A stretch of 64,000 nucleotides of DNA from Clostridia bacterium (GCA_017420755.1 JAFQOG010000029.1:186001-250000); one strand, 5' to 3'. Counted from the stretch's first letter, positions 35,977 through 46,191 are shown. Translations and numbers: made by a program. Notes: a model not told the origin generated them from the letters alone.

Positions 35977-36885
35977 TTATTTTTTACCTAAAAATTCGGT
36001 ATATAATGAGTTCCTCGGTACACAGTCATAGCTTATAGTGTCTAATTTCAAAAACTTTTCTTTTAGTTCCTTGGCTTTACTATAATATTTGCTATTTTCG
36101 TCAACCTCATTCAAAATATCAATTATATATCCTCTTAAAAGGAAAAGCTCGTAATCCATGAGCGAATTAAGCTGAAATTTACAAATTTCATTTTTGTATG
36201 GATAAATGCTTTTATCCTCGTTTGCTCGTACATTTCCCCACAAAAATAAGGTAAATTCTGCACTTGCTCCTCGGAATTTATAATCTCTTACAAGCCGGCG
36301 AGATAATCTTATATCATCTCTTGAAAAGAATACACCATTTACCATAACATCGTCATCGACATTTATGAAAACTCCAATATAATCTCTGTTTTCAAAAAGA
36401 CGAGTAATCTCGGGATAAACCGCCTGTATTCCTTCAAAAATAATTACTCCGTTTGGAGCTATTTCCACAGTTCGATAATGGGATGTGGTTTGAGTTATAA
36501 AATCATATACAGGCACTTCAAGGGTCTTTCCCTGCCTTGCGTTATTTACACACTCGGTTAACATATCAAGGTCAAGAGCATTGACGGAATCGTAGTCAAT
36601 TTCCTCTTCTCCATCAACTGAGCGTTCCTCGTTTCTAGGCTTAAAGAAGTCATCAAGCGATATTACAGTTACCGGTCTTCCGATATCTTCAAAATCCTGA
36701 ATGATTTTATTTGCTGTTGTAGTTTTTCCGGAGCAAGTTGGACCAGATAGCAAAAGCACCTCTGCGCCCGTATTTTTAACTCTGCTAGATATTTCGCAAA
36801 GTCTTTTTTCAAATTCCTGCTCGCATCTGTTTACAAAGCTTATTTTTTCACTCTCACAGGTGAATGAAATATTGATATATTTCAA
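35977..36885 (-). CDS. Uridine kinase-like P-loop nucleoside kinase, TTG start
   Basis: The Walker A motif GPTCSGKTTTA lies near residue 48 and is followed by VISLDDFF, as in the uridine kinase/phosphoribulokinase group. The C-terminal part is not typical of Udk, so the substrate is uncertain. I choose the TTG at 36885 because AGGAGG (36895-36900) sits 9 nt upstream, inside the end of hemZ; an in-frame GTG at 36894 overlaps the ribosome site. Product 302 residues. It lies in the cdaA operon between hemZ and the flippase. Confidence 0.8.
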   Translation of the reverse strand: MKYINISFTCESEKISFVNRCEQEFEKRLCEISSRVKNTGAEVLLLSGPTCSGKTTTANKIIQDFEDIGRPVTVISLDDFFKPRNEERSVDGEEEIDYDSVNALDLDMLTECVNNARQGKTLEVPVYDFITQTTSHYRTVEIAPNGVIIFEGIQAVYPEITRLFENRDYIGVFINVDDDVMVNGVFFSRDDIRLSRRLVRDYKFRGASAEFTLFLWGNVRANEDKSIYPYKNEICKFQLNSLMDYELFLLRGYIIDILNEVDENSKYYSKAKELKEKFLKLDTISYDCVPRNSLYTEFLGKK

Positions 36886-36890
36886 AGGGA

Positions 36891-38354
36891 TCACCTCCTA
36901 TCAAAAAACTCCCTTATTTTATCGTCTGTTTTTTGGATGTCCCGCAAATATTCATATGGATATTTTGGGGAAAATATTCTTAAAATCTCTGTTTTTCCAT
37001 CATTTTTTACCAATTTAGTTGTTGCACCTGCCCCAATTCCAAACACCGTATGTGCATCGGACATCATAAAAACATTGTAAAGTCCAAAATATCCAATCCT
37101 TGCATATCCAACATTTTCAAGATTGCCAATGGTGTTTTTTTGACGATACATGTAGTATGGAGCGTATCCAGATGCTATTAATTTTTCATAGGCATATTTC
37201 ACGCTCAGAGATACATCCTCGGCATCTCTTTCATAAACTTGCGCATCATCTCTTAAAATTTGTGCAGATTTTTTTACACAAAATGTGTGAATGGTAATAT
37301 TGTCAGGTCCTAATTCAACAATTCTATCGACTGTTGCCATAAAGCTATCAAGACCATCTCCTTCAAGCCCTGCAATAAGATCGGTATTAATCGAACTTAT
37401 TCTGGATGCTTTAACCTTGTCAAATGCTTCAAGAAAATCGTTTACTGTGTGTTTTCTGCCTATTTTCTCAAGCACACTATCATTCAAGGTTTGAGGATTA
37501 ACGCTTATTCTCGTAACTCCATATTTTTTAGCGATTTCAAGCTTCTGAGTGGTAATAGTATCCGGCCTTCCACCCTCTAGCGTAAATTCATCAAGCGATT
37601 CAACATCAATACATTCTTTTATTTTTCCAAGTATTCTTTCGAGCTGTATCTCATTAAGAATAGTTGGAGTTCCTCCGCCGATATATATGCACGAAACCTT
37701 TAACTTTAGCTCCTTTATAAGAGAGGCAGTATGCTCTATATCGTCAACAATTTTATCAACATATGATGGTATTAAATCAAATAGCTTTTTTCCGGCATAA
37801 GAAATAAATGAACAATATGTGCATCTTGACGGGCAAAAAGGAATTGATATGTAAATGCTACATTTTTCATCATCTGTCAAGGACATAATAGCCATTTCGT
37901 TTTTAGTCACCTCTAAGACTAGCTGTGCCTTTTCCGACTTCAAAAGATAGCTTTTAGTTAATATTTCATATGCTTTTTCTTGCGAATATTCACATAAAAG
38001 CTCAGCACACACCTTAGACGGACGAATTCCTGTCAAAATTCCCCATTCAAGCTCAATGCCTGTTAGCTTATTGCAAGCAAAATATACAGCCTGTCCGGTT
38101 GCGGTTTTAAGCGCTCTTTCAAGGCTTGTCTCCCCAATAGGTGTGTATTCCACATAATGAGAGGTTTTCGTTTCGTTAAATTGCAAGATAGCACTTGAAA
38201 TGATTTTATCATTTTCACACTTGGCACTCACAAAAAGCTCTAGGCCATCTTGGCTATCCTCTTCATTTTTGGGGAAGCTAATTCCATGAAAAAACGCCAT
38301 ACACAAGCCTTGTATATAGGTTCTGTTAATGTTTCCTTCAAGACTTATTTTCAT
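36891..38354 (-). CDS. hemZ: Coproporphyrinogen dehydrogenase HemZ
   Basis: HemZ is the HemN-like radical SAM enzyme that oxidises coproporphyrinogen III without oxygen. The cluster-binding motif is CPSRCTYCSF (near residue 175), followed by YIGGGTPT and the NPQTLND segment. A long N-terminal domain of about 160 residues precedes it, as expected for HemZ (487 residues). Its ATG overlaps the dtd stop by 4 nt. No other haem gene is nearby, so a different role for this clostridial form is possible. Confidence 0.88.
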   Translation of the reverse strand: MKISLEGNINRTYIQGLCMAFFHGISFPKNEEDSQDGLELFVSAKCENDKIISSAILQFNETKTSHYVEYTPIGETSLERALKTATGQAVYFACNKLTGIELEWGILTGIRPSKVCAELLCEYSQEKAYEILTKSYLLKSEKAQLVLEVTKNEMAIMSLTDDEKCSIYISIPFCPSRCTYCSFISYAGKKLFDLIPSYVDKIVDDIEHTASLIKELKLKVSCIYIGGGTPTILNEIQLERILGKIKECIDVESLDEFTLEGGRPDTITTQKLEIAKKYGVTRISVNPQTLNDSVLEKIGRKHTVNDFLEAFDKVKASRISSINTDLIAGLEGDGLDSFMATVDRIVELGPDNITIHTFCVKKSAQILRDDAQVYERDAEDVSLSVKYAYEKLIASGYAPYYMYRQKNTIGNLENVGYARIGYFGLYNVFMMSDAHTVFGIGAGATTKLVKNDGKTEILRIFSPKYPYEYLRDIQKTDDKIREFFDRR

Positions 38355-38797
38355 TTTAACACTTCGCTATCCATTACAATTGTTACAGGGCCATCGTTAA
38401 CAAGTCCCAATTTCATATCAGCGCCAAAAACACCTGTTTTTGTAGGAACGCTTTGGGAAATACAAGAGCAAAAATACTCATACAAGCGATTTGCCTCATC
38501 TGGCTTTGCGCCATTCATATAATCAGGACGATTTCCTTTTTTATAGTTTGCAAGAAGTGTAAAATTAGAAACAACTAACACCTCTCCCTTTAAATCTTGA
38601 ACGCTTAAATTCATTTTATCGTTTTCGTCAGAAAAAATCCTTAAATTACTGATTTTCTTAGCCAAAAGCTCGGCATCTCTTTCGGTATCCCCTTGCTTTA
38701 CACCAAGGAGAACCAAAAGGCCATTATCAATTTTGCTATGCAAGCAATTATCAATTGTAACGCTTGCGCTTAACACTCTTTGAATTACCGCTATCAT
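38351..38797 (-). CDS. dtd: D-aminoacyl-tRNA deacylase
   Basis: Dtd removes D-amino acids from mischarged tRNA. The 148 residues show MIAVIQRVLSASVTIDN, the VVSNFTLLANYKKGNRPD motif (S/F-Q-F-T-L type active-site loop) and the cross-subunit motif NDGPVTIVMDS. The family usually has GPVT, present here. ATGA overlaps couple it to relA on one side and hemZ on the other; the relA-dtd pair is conserved in Firmicutes. Confidence 0.97.
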   Translation of the reverse strand: MIAVIQRVLSASVTIDNCLHSKIDNGLLVLLGVKQGDTERDAELLAKKISNLRIFSDENDKMNLSVQDLKGEVLVVSNFTLLANYKKGNRPDYMNGAKPDEANRLYEYFCSCISQSVPTKTGVFGADMKLGLVNDGPVTIVMDSEVLK

Positions 38798-41007
38798 TTA
38801 GGTGCTCCTACTACTCTTGTTACTCTAATAACATCCTTTATAGATCTTAGCTTGCTGACAATAGAATTAAAATGTGATATATCCTTACACGAAATAGTCA
38901 TGTTTAAGATTGTGGAATCTGAAACATTTTTTGTACTAATTGAAACAATATCGACATGCATTTCCGCCAATGCAACTGATATTTCCGCAAGCATGGATAT
39001 ACGATTGTTTACAAAAATTTGAATTGCGGACTCATAGGTAGCCTTGTGTGCCCCAGAAGCTGAAACATCCCACTCCGCCTTTACAAATCTGTTTGCGTTG
39101 TTCTCATCGGAAAAAGCAAGGCTAATATTTGGGCAATCGGATTTGTGAATTGAAATTCCATAGCCCTTGGTTATGAAGCCTATTATGCTCTCACCGGGAA
39201 GAGGATTACAGCATTTTGCGAATTTAACAACACACCCGTCAAGTCCATCAATTATTACGCCACTTGTAGATTTATGTCGTTTAGCAACAGGAGCTGTTGG
39301 CTCTATTACTGTAATTTCTCTTTCCTGAGGCTTGTGATTTCGCTCATATTCGTCGCGAATCTTCATTTCCACCTTAGAAAGAGTAATTCCTCCATATCCA
39401 ATAGCATTAAAGAAATCATCCGCCTCGTTCATTCCAAAGCGCTTAGCCACAGTTGCTACAATTTCAAGCTTTGTTTCCTCAGTACATATAAGCCTATGGC
39501 GAGCAAAAAGCTTATCGATTTCCGATCTGCCAACAAGGATATTTTCTTGACGCTTTTCCTTTTTAAACCATTGACGAATTTTATTTCGCGCTTCGCTTGT
39601 TCTAACAATCGAAAGCCAATCTCTGCTAGGTCCTTTAGATGCGTTAGAGGTTATTACCTCGACAATGTCACCATTTTGAGGAACAGTGTCAATGGGCGCA
39701 ATTCTTCCGTTGATTTTCGCACCTACCATTTTATTTCCTACACCTGTATGAATTGAATACGCAAAGTCTATAAGAGTTGCTCCCTGCGGAAGTGCAACAA
39801 CATCTCCCTTAGGTGTAAACACGAAAATTTCATCATGGAATATGTCAATTTTGAAGGCATGCATAAACTCCTCTGAGTCAGCTGCCTCAGTTTCTGTATC
39901 TATAAGCTTAGAAATCCAGCTTAGCTTTTGATCGATATCAACAGACGCCTTATCTCCGCTCTTATATTTCCAGTGAGCTGCGATACCATATTCAGCGATA
40001 TGGTGCATATCATAGGTTCTAATTTGAACCTCAAAAGGAATTCCATCCTTACCTATAACCGTTGTATGAAGAGATTGATACATATTGGGCTTAGGTGTTG
40101 AAATATAATCCTTAAATCTACCCGGAACAGACTTATACATTTCGTGTATCATTCCCAGGACAGTATAGCAATCGAGCTCTGTTTGAACGATTATACGAAG
40201 GGCATAAAAGTCGTATATTTCATCGAAGGTTTTGTTTTGGTCATACATCTTGCGATATACGCTATATACCGTTTTAACACGGCCTTCGAGGCTGAAATCC
40301 ATGTTAGTTTGACTCAACTTCTCAGTAACATATAGCTTTAAATTTTCGATAAAATTAACATTTTTTCCGTATTTTTCCTCGATATGAGCCTTAATTTCCT
40401 TGTAGCCTATTGGGTCAAGATATTGAAGGGCAAGATTTTCAAGCTCTTGCTTTATTCTTTGCATACCAAGACGGTGTGCAAGAGGTGCATAAACATGCAT
40501 AGTTTCAAGAGCTGTAATTCTGCGTTTTTCATCCTTTTTTACATACAAGGTACGCATATTATGAAGCCTATCGCAAAGCTTTATAAATATTACTCTTACA
40601 TCCTTAGACATTGCAAGAAGCATTTTACGAATATTTTCGATATGCGTTTCTTCCTTGTCCTCGATATTGATGGATTTAATTTTTGTAACACCATCAACTA
40701 GCAAGGCAACATCTTCGCCAAAAAGCTCTTTTACCTTATTAATGTCTGTTTTATCAGGGCAATCCTCTACTGTATCATGAAGGAACGCCGCACAAATAGA
40801 GTCTGTATCAAGACCAAGACTCGCAACAATTTCCGCAACAGCAATTGGATGAGAAATATAAGGATCTCCGCTTTGGCGCATTTGTCCCTTATGCAATTCA
40901 TCCGCATACAGAAAAGCTTTTTTAATTTTATCAAAGTCATATTTTTTGCCATTAGACGCAAGAAGCGACAGCAGCTGCTCTATTGGCTTGAAGTCAGGGG
41001 TATCCAT
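38794..41007 (-). CDS. relA: Bifunctional (p)ppGpp synthetase/hydrolase
   Basis: This is the long RSH protein of the stringent response. The hydrolase domain has the HD pair at residues 77-78 (FLHDTVEDC), followed by the synthetase domain (RFKDYISTPKPNMYQSLHT), a TGS domain (VFTPKGDVVALPQG) and a C-terminal ACT domain. Both catalytic halves look intact. The 737-residue length is typical. AAAGGAG precedes the ATG. It sits 10 nt after recJ and is coupled to dtd. Confidence 0.97.
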   Translation of the reverse strand: MDTPDFKPIEQLLSLLASNGKKYDFDKIKKAFLYADELHKGQMRQSGDPYISHPIAVAEIVASLGLDTDSICAAFLHDTVEDCPDKTDINKVKELFGEDVALLVDGVTKIKSINIEDKEETHIENIRKMLLAMSKDVRVIFIKLCDRLHNMRTLYVKKDEKRRITALETMHVYAPLAHRLGMQRIKQELENLALQYLDPIGYKEIKAHIEEKYGKNVNFIENLKLYVTEKLSQTNMDFSLEGRVKTVYSVYRKMYDQNKTFDEIYDFYALRIIVQTELDCYTVLGMIHEMYKSVPGRFKDYISTPKPNMYQSLHTTVIGKDGIPFEVQIRTYDMHHIAEYGIAAHWKYKSGDKASVDIDQKLSWISKLIDTETEAADSEEFMHAFKIDIFHDEIFVFTPKGDVVALPQGATLIDFAYSIHTGVGNKMVGAKINGRIAPIDTVPQNGDIVEVITSNASKGPSRDWLSIVRTSEARNKIRQWFKKEKRQENILVGRSEIDKLFARHRLICTEETKLEIVATVAKRFGMNEADDFFNAIGYGGITLSKVEMKIRDEYERNHKPQEREITVIEPTAPVAKRHKSTSGVIIDGLDGCVVKFAKCCNPLPGESIIGFITKGYGISIHKSDCPNISLAFSDENNANRFVKAEWDVSASGAHKATYESAIQIFVNNRISMLAEISVALAEMHVDIVSISTKNVSDSTILNMTISCKDISHFNSIVSKLRSIKDVIRVTRVVGAPK

Positions 41008-41017
41008 GTTTGCTCCT

Positions 41018-43183
41018 TTAATGTGATGAATACATAGTTTTTAAGTTCTTTAAAATACTTGACTTTTCAAGATCGGTTTTGCTTTTTGAAAAGTTCATTT
41101 TATATTCAAAGCTAAATTCGTCAAGCTCATCAATAGAAATAATATTTAGCTCTCTAAAAACCTTTATTACGAGCTTTAGCTTTATGTAATTTAATGTAAC
41201 GCCTGAATATTTCCTTTTTAGAGCCTTTAAGAGCTTTATGTAAGAAAAGCTTCCCTTGCCCTCTTGCGCTTCTTTTTGAAGGAAGCTATAAACAAGAGCA
41301 AAATCGTCTCTTTTGGGAATTATTAGCTCAGAGTTTAACGAGCTTTTTCCGTTTATTACAAGCTGATATTTCAGCTCTTCGCACTGTTGCTCCTGAAAAA
41401 GTCTTTCGCTAAGTCTTATATCCTTTATGTTAAGCTGAACATTTTTTGTGTTCATAAATTCATTGATTTCGAGATTAAAAGCAACATCGACCTCGTCATC
41501 AATTTCATATGGAAACTCTTGAGAGCTAACGCAAAATAGCATGGCTGTAAAAGTGCGTCCGTCCTTTGACAAAATAAGCTTCAAATGTCTATTCATTCCT
41601 ATTGGAATTATGTCTTCTATTATCATATTTGACATAGAAAATACAGGAATAGGGTTTGAAACACCGTAAGGCTCTAAAAGACTCAGCTCCGATGCAAGAG
41701 TTAGATTTGCCTGCTTGGCATCCAGCTCACACTCAATATCCATAACATTTTCGGGCGTGTGATTCTCGAAGCATTTTCTTGCATATTCGTTTATCTTTTT
41801 GCGTAAAGCATCTATATTTTTTCTCTTTATAGTTAATCCGGCGGCTAATTCATGACCACCAAAGCGCTCAAGCAAATCTCCACAATATGCTAGAGCATCT
41901 ACAAGGTTGAGTCCCTCTACGCTTCTTCCTGAGCCCTTTCCAATCGCTTCGGGGGCATTTGGATCTTCATTTCCCTCAAAGGAAATCAAAATTGTAGGAA
42001 GTGTATATCTTTCTGAAATCCTTGAAGCAACAATTCCTATAACTCCATGATGCCACTTATGATCATCTAAAATAATAACACTATTTTCATCATATCCGTT
42101 TTCTTCAATTATAGCATATGCCTGCTCCGCTATTTTATTTTCCTCAAATTGTCTATCCTTATTTATATTGCAAAGTCGAATAGCGTACTCTTGTGCTCTT
42201 TGCTCGTCATTGCAAAGAAACAATTCAACGGCAATTGAAGCCTCGCTAATTCTTCCCGCAGCATTTATTCTAGGCGCTATTGTAAATCCAACAAAGCCAG
42301 AAGAAATTTTCTTTTTAACCTTAGTTTTTGCTCTTGTTTCATTCGTCGTACAAAGCTCCACAAGGGCGCGAAGGCCTATATTTTCGGTATTATCAATCAG
42401 GGAAAGTCCTAAGGATACAATCAACCTGTTTTCATCCTTTACGGGCATTACATCTGCGATAGTGCCAATTGCGGTGAAATCAGCATATTTCATTGAAATT
42501 TTTCTAACACAATCAATTGGCTCATTACCAGAAATCAGTATTTCAATCGCACACAAAAGCTTAAAAACAACACCAACTCCGGCAAGATGCTGAAATGGAT
42601 ATGTAGAGTCGGGTCTTTTAGGGTTGATTACAGCAACAGCCTTAGGAAGACTCGAATAGCATTCATGATGGTCTGTAACGACAACATCAATCCCCATCCG
42701 TGTTGCCAAATCAATCTCTTCACTTGCAGTAACACCTGTATCAACGGTAATAATTAAATTTGTACCATTGGCAGAAAGCCTCGAAATGGCATTTTTTGAC
42801 ACGCCATATCCCTCGCCCATACGGCTAGGAATATAATAATCTACGCATGCTCCAAGCTCAGAAAGATACATATATAATATGCTAACCGATGTAACTCCAT
42901 CTACATCGTAATCACCATATATAGATATACGCTCTTTTTTAGATATTGCATCTATAATTCTTCTAGCACCCTTTTCCATATCATTTAATAAAAATGGATC
43001 GTGCATAACCTCGGTGCTTTTTCCCAAAAAGGATTTTGCACTATCTATGCTAGAATATCCTCTATTAATCATCAAGGTTGCCAAAACATCACTTGTTCCA
43101 AGCGCATCGACAAGTTGATTTACAATCGAATTATCAAGATTGGTTGCCTTGATATTCCATCTTTTTCTCTCTTTTTTCAACAT
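41018..43183 (-). CDS. recJ: Single-stranded-DNA-specific exonuclease RecJ
   Basis: RecJ degrades single-stranded DNA 5' to 3' in recombination and mismatch repair. The DHH phosphoesterase motifs are present (IYGDYDVDGVTS near residue 92, VTDHHE, and GRSVEGLNL with the later GGHELAAG of DHHA1). An OB-fold and an extra C-terminal domain of about 170 residues, common in Firmicutes, follow. The 721-residue length fits. It lies between the FAD protein and relA; recJ-relA linkage is common. Confidence 0.96.
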   Translation of the reverse strand: MLKKERKRWNIKATNLDNSIVNQLVDALGTSDVLATLMINRGYSSIDSAKSFLGKSTEVMHDPFLLNDMEKGARRIIDAISKKERISIYGDYDVDGVTSVSILYMYLSELGACVDYYIPSRMGEGYGVSKNAISRLSANGTNLIITVDTGVTASEEIDLATRMGIDVVVTDHHECYSSLPKAVAVINPKRPDSTYPFQHLAGVGVVFKLLCAIEILISGNEPIDCVRKISMKYADFTAIGTIADVMPVKDENRLIVSLGLSLIDNTENIGLRALVELCTTNETRAKTKVKKKISSGFVGFTIAPRINAAGRISEASIAVELFLCNDEQRAQEYAIRLCNINKDRQFEENKIAEQAYAIIEENGYDENSVIILDDHKWHHGVIGIVASRISERYTLPTILISFEGNEDPNAPEAIGKGSGRSVEGLNLVDALAYCGDLLERFGGHELAAGLTIKRKNIDALRKKINEYARKCFENHTPENVMDIECELDAKQANLTLASELSLLEPYGVSNPIPVFSMSNMIIEDIIPIGMNRHLKLILSKDGRTFTAMLFCVSSQEFPYEIDDEVDVAFNLEINEFMNTKNVQLNIKDIRLSERLFQEQQCEELKYQLVINGKSSLNSELIIPKRDDFALVYSFLQKEAQEGKGSFSYIKLLKALKRKYSGVTLNYIKLKLVIKVFRELNIISIDELDEFSFEYKMNFSKSKTDLEKSSILKNLKTMYSSH

Positions 43184-43198
43184 AAAAATTCCTACTAA

Positions 43199-44770
43199 TC
43201 ATTTATTGAGTATTGCTAGTGCCACATTTAATCCATCGCATGCAGCACTCATGATTCCACCTGCATATCCCGCACCCTCGCCACAAGGATAAACATTTGG
43301 ATGCGCAAAAGCGGTATAATTCTCTGTCCTTAATATGCGCAAAGGCGCAGAGGTTCTGGTTTCAACACCTGTTATTGGTACATCCGTAGCGTTGAAGCCT
43401 TTGATCCTTTTACCAAATTCAAAAAATCCCTTTTTAAGATAATCACATACAAACCTTGGTAAAATTTTATTCATATCACAGGAGGTAACGCCTGCGTTCA
43501 TATACGACGGAATAATTCTATTAGGCTCGTTTATTGATACGCCATTATAGAAATCGCCAAGGGTTTGAACAGGGGCATTATAATTTGCTCCTGCACTAAT
43601 AAATGCGTTTCTTTCAAGCGTTCTTTGAAATTCAATTGCCTTTATAGGATCGTTTCCGTAATCAGCTGTATTAACCTGAACTGCAATAGCAGAATTGGCA
43701 TTTTTGCCATCTCTTGCATATCTGCTCATTCCATTAACAACGACTCCGCCCTCTTCGCTAGATGCACAAACCACCTCTCCACCGGGGCACATGCAAAACG
43801 AATATACGCCTCTACCGTTTTCTCTATAAGAGACATTATAATCGGCAACGCCCAAGCGCCTATCATTTGCGTATTTTCCATACATAGCCTCATTTATATC
43901 ATCTTGAAGGTGCTCTACTCTTACTCCAACAGAAAAAGGCTTTGCCTCTATTGCAAATCCACTCTTCATAAGATATGCATAGGTATCTCTTGCGCTATGT
44001 CCTAGGGCAAGAACGATTGATGAAAATTTTATATCTCCTTTTGTTGTTTTTGCAACAGAATCGTCAAAAGATATAAGCTTAGTATTGTATAAAACAACTC
44101 CACCCAAGGCTCTTATTTGCTCATCTATACTTTTTACAACCTTACGAAGATTATCTGTACCGATATGAGGCTTTGCCTTAAACTTTATATCCTCGGGAGC
44201 GCCATTTTCGCATAGCATTTCAAGGACAAGCATACATTTAGGGTCGGAAATTCTTGTAGTAAGCTTTCCATCGGAAAATGTGCCTGCTCCACCTGCACCA
44301 AATTGAATATTAGTTTCCGTATTTAAGGTTTTGGAGCGATAAAATTCATTTATGCACTCCACTCTAGAATCAATATCCGCCCCACGCTCTATTACGATAG
44401 GTTTCATTCCTGCCTTAGCAAGAGCTAAGGCACAAAACATTCCTGCTGGTCCAAAGCCAACTATAAGAGGGGAATTTTGTGGCATCTCACCCTTTAAAGA
44501 AAATTCTAATTTTTCACTAGTAAAAAGCTTGATTTGATATTTTAATAATAGCTCGGCAGAAGGCGTTCTTGTGCATTCCACATCGGCGCATACGCTTGAC
44601 ACGAATTTAATGTCATTTTTATGTCTTGCATCAATGGAACGCTTATGAATATGCATGCTCGAAAAATGTGAAAAGGCGCGTGACTTTAAAATACGCGCCC
44701 TTGCAATTTCGAATATATCTTCATCGGTTGAATCAATTGAGGTTTTAATTTGCTCTACTAAAATTCTCAT
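43199..44770 (-). CDS. FAD-dependent dehydrogenase-like protein (COG2509 type)
   Basis: This 523-residue flavoprotein has an N-terminal RNA-binding-like segment of about 90 residues, then the dinucleotide-binding motif PLIVGFGPAGMFCALALAKA, followed by IERG. The GAGGAGTFSDGKLTTR segment and the terminal PCGEGAGYAGGIMSAA flavin motif match the widespread COG2509 family, whose substrate is not known. Its ATG overlaps the cdaR stop by 4 nt. Confidence 0.85.
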   Translation of the reverse strand: MRILVEQIKTSIDSTDEDIFEIARARILKSRAFSHFSSMHIHKRSIDARHKNDIKFVSSVCADVECTRTPSAELLLKYQIKLFTSEKLEFSLKGEMPQNSPLIVGFGPAGMFCALALAKAGMKPIVIERGADIDSRVECINEFYRSKTLNTETNIQFGAGGAGTFSDGKLTTRISDPKCMLVLEMLCENGAPEDIKFKAKPHIGTDNLRKVVKSIDEQIRALGGVVLYNTKLISFDDSVAKTTKGDIKFSSIVLALGHSARDTYAYLMKSGFAIEAKPFSVGVRVEHLQDDINEAMYGKYANDRRLGVADYNVSYRENGRGVYSFCMCPGGEVVCASSEEGGVVVNGMSRYARDGKNANSAIAVQVNTADYGNDPIKAIEFQRTLERNAFISAGANYNAPVQTLGDFYNGVSINEPNRIIPSYMNAGVTSCDMNKILPRFVCDYLKKGFFEFGKRIKGFNATDVPITGVETRTSAPLRILRTENYTAFAHPNVYPCGEGAGYAGGIMSAACDGLNVALAILNK

Positions 44771-45183
44771 TTTGCGCTTACCGATACAATTATTTCGCCC
44801 GAGACGGATTCATTTTTTAAATTAAAAAGCTCTGCCTTTTCCTCTGATAAGAAAACTTCATATCCATCAGTGGTTTCGATAATTTTAAAATCCTCAGCCT
44901 TGAAATCAATTATATTCTTTCTGATACCATTGACGGTAATATCAATGGTCTTTAAGGGTGTTGTGTCTGTAATAGCTGTATATACAGGAATGTCGTCAAA
45001 GCCTTTACTGGTTATCTCAGTATCAGCCTCCATAACCCAAAGCCATATAACTACCGCCACAAAAAGACAAACAATTATAGCGATAATAATACTAGCCTTG
45101 CTCTTTTTGGGAGTATCATCCTCCATTGTTGCCGCAACAATTTCTGCAGTATCAATTTCGGTAGTTCTAGAAAATCTATCCAT
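44767..45183 (-). CDS. cdaR: CdaR-like YbbR protein with a single domain
   Basis: CdaR is a membrane-anchored regulator of the diadenylate cyclase CdaA. This 138-residue protein has a cytoplasmic N-terminus, one membrane helix (ASIIIAIIVCLFVAVVIWLW, about residues 30-49) and one YbbR domain outside (DIPVYTAITD...). Usual CdaR proteins carry three or four YbbR repeats, so this is a minimal version. It follows cdaA by 9 nt, which supports the role. A ribosome site (AAGGAG) precedes the ATG. Confidence 0.78.
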   Translation of the reverse strand: MDRFSRTTEIDTAEIVAATMEDDTPKKSKASIIIAIIVCLFVAVVIWLWVMEADTEITSKGFDDIPVYTAITDTTPLKTIDITVNGIRKNIIDFKAEDFKIIETTDGYEVFLSEEKAELFNLKNESVSGEIIVSVSAK

Positions 45184-45192
45184 AGCTTCTCC

Positions 45193-46047
45193 TTATTTGT
45201 TCTTCATTTTTATCCTTGCGCCATGCTTTCCCTTTTGTGATGGCTTATCCTGCAAGAGATATTCCTCGAGCTTCTTTTTCATTGTAGCTCTTGTAAAGTT
45301 TCTGTAAATGTGTCCTTCGTTAGCGATTGAAACGATTCCTGTTTCCTCAGAAACAACAACTACTACGCAGTCGCTATTTTCGCTAACTCCAATCGCCGCA
45401 CGGTGTCTTGTTCCCAAATCCTTAATAATATCAGGATTTGTAGATAGTGGTAACAAGCATCCGGCGCAATAAATTCTATTATCTCTAATAATTACTGCTC
45501 CATCATGAAGAGGGGCCTTATTAAAGAAAATGTTTCTCAAAAGGAATGTACTTACCTGAGCGTTTAGAATTGTACCACTAAGCGTGAAATCACCTAGCTT
45601 AGTATTTCGCTCAAAAACAATGATAGCACCTGTTTTTGTCTTTGCAAGATCAAAAACTGCGTTCGAAACAGTATCAATCATATCAATTGTTTGGGTTGAA
45701 TTTTTAGTTTCTCCTATGCTCTTTACTCCCTTGATAGAGTTATCACCGAGCTTTTCAAGAGCTGAACGGAATTCGGGTTGGAATATAATTACTAAAACAA
45801 CTATACCAAAATCAAAGAAATGAGATAGAAGATATTGCATAGAGCGCAAATTAAGCAATTGACAGATTAGCATAAACGCAAACAAAAGACCTACACCGAG
45901 TGCAAGCTTTCCTGCGCGTCTTTCTTTAACAAACTGAAAAGCAACAAAAAGTACGCCTGCTAAGCAAATAATATCTAAAATATCAAAAAATGAAATAATT
46001 GTAAAATGTCTAAGCATGTGTGCTAAAAAATCTAACACTACCTTCAT
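45193..46047 (-). CDS. cdaA: Diadenylate cyclase CdaA
   Basis: CdaA makes cyclic di-AMP, an essential regulator of potassium and osmotic balance. Three membrane helices fill about residues 17-90. The DAC domain carries DGA at residues 182-184 and RHR at 214-216, the catalytic motifs. Length 284 is typical. It has its own promoter and starts a nine-gene unit reaching the SpoVB-like gene. The glmM gene that usually follows cdaR is absent. Confidence 0.97.
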   Translation of the reverse strand: MKVVLDFLAHMLRHFTIISFFDILDIICLAGVLFVAFQFVKERRAGKLALGVGLLFAFMLICQLLNLRSMQYLLSHFFDFGIVVLVIIFQPEFRSALEKLGDNSIKGVKSIGETKNSTQTIDMIDTVSNAVFDLAKTKTGAIIVFERNTKLGDFTLSGTILNAQVSTFLLRNIFFNKAPLHDGAVIIRDNRIYCAGCLLPLSTNPDIIKDLGTRHRAAIGVSENSDCVVVVVSEETGIVSIANEGHIYRNFTRATMKKKLEEYLLQDKPSQKGKHGARIKMKNK

Positions 46048-46109
46048 AACGCCTCTCCTATCGTTTATGTATATGCAAAAATGCAGTCTAATTCATTATC
46101 ATTATTTTA

Positions 46110-46138
46110 AGTATAACATAAAATATTTACTTTGCCAA
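46110..46138 (-). promoter_or_regulatory. Promoter of the cdaA operon
   Basis: TTGGCA (46133-46138) and TATACT (46110-46115) are separated by 17 bp, about 60 bp upstream of cdaA. Confidence 0.7.
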
Positions 46139-46191
46139 TATTTTTTATAATATTTTTTATAAAATCATTAATTTTTTGCGCAAAATATAGT

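Noticed and set aside
39274..39756. Open frame of 160 codons on the plus strand inside relA
   Set aside because: Antisense to an intact relA with both catalytic domains; no promoter or ribosome site of its own.
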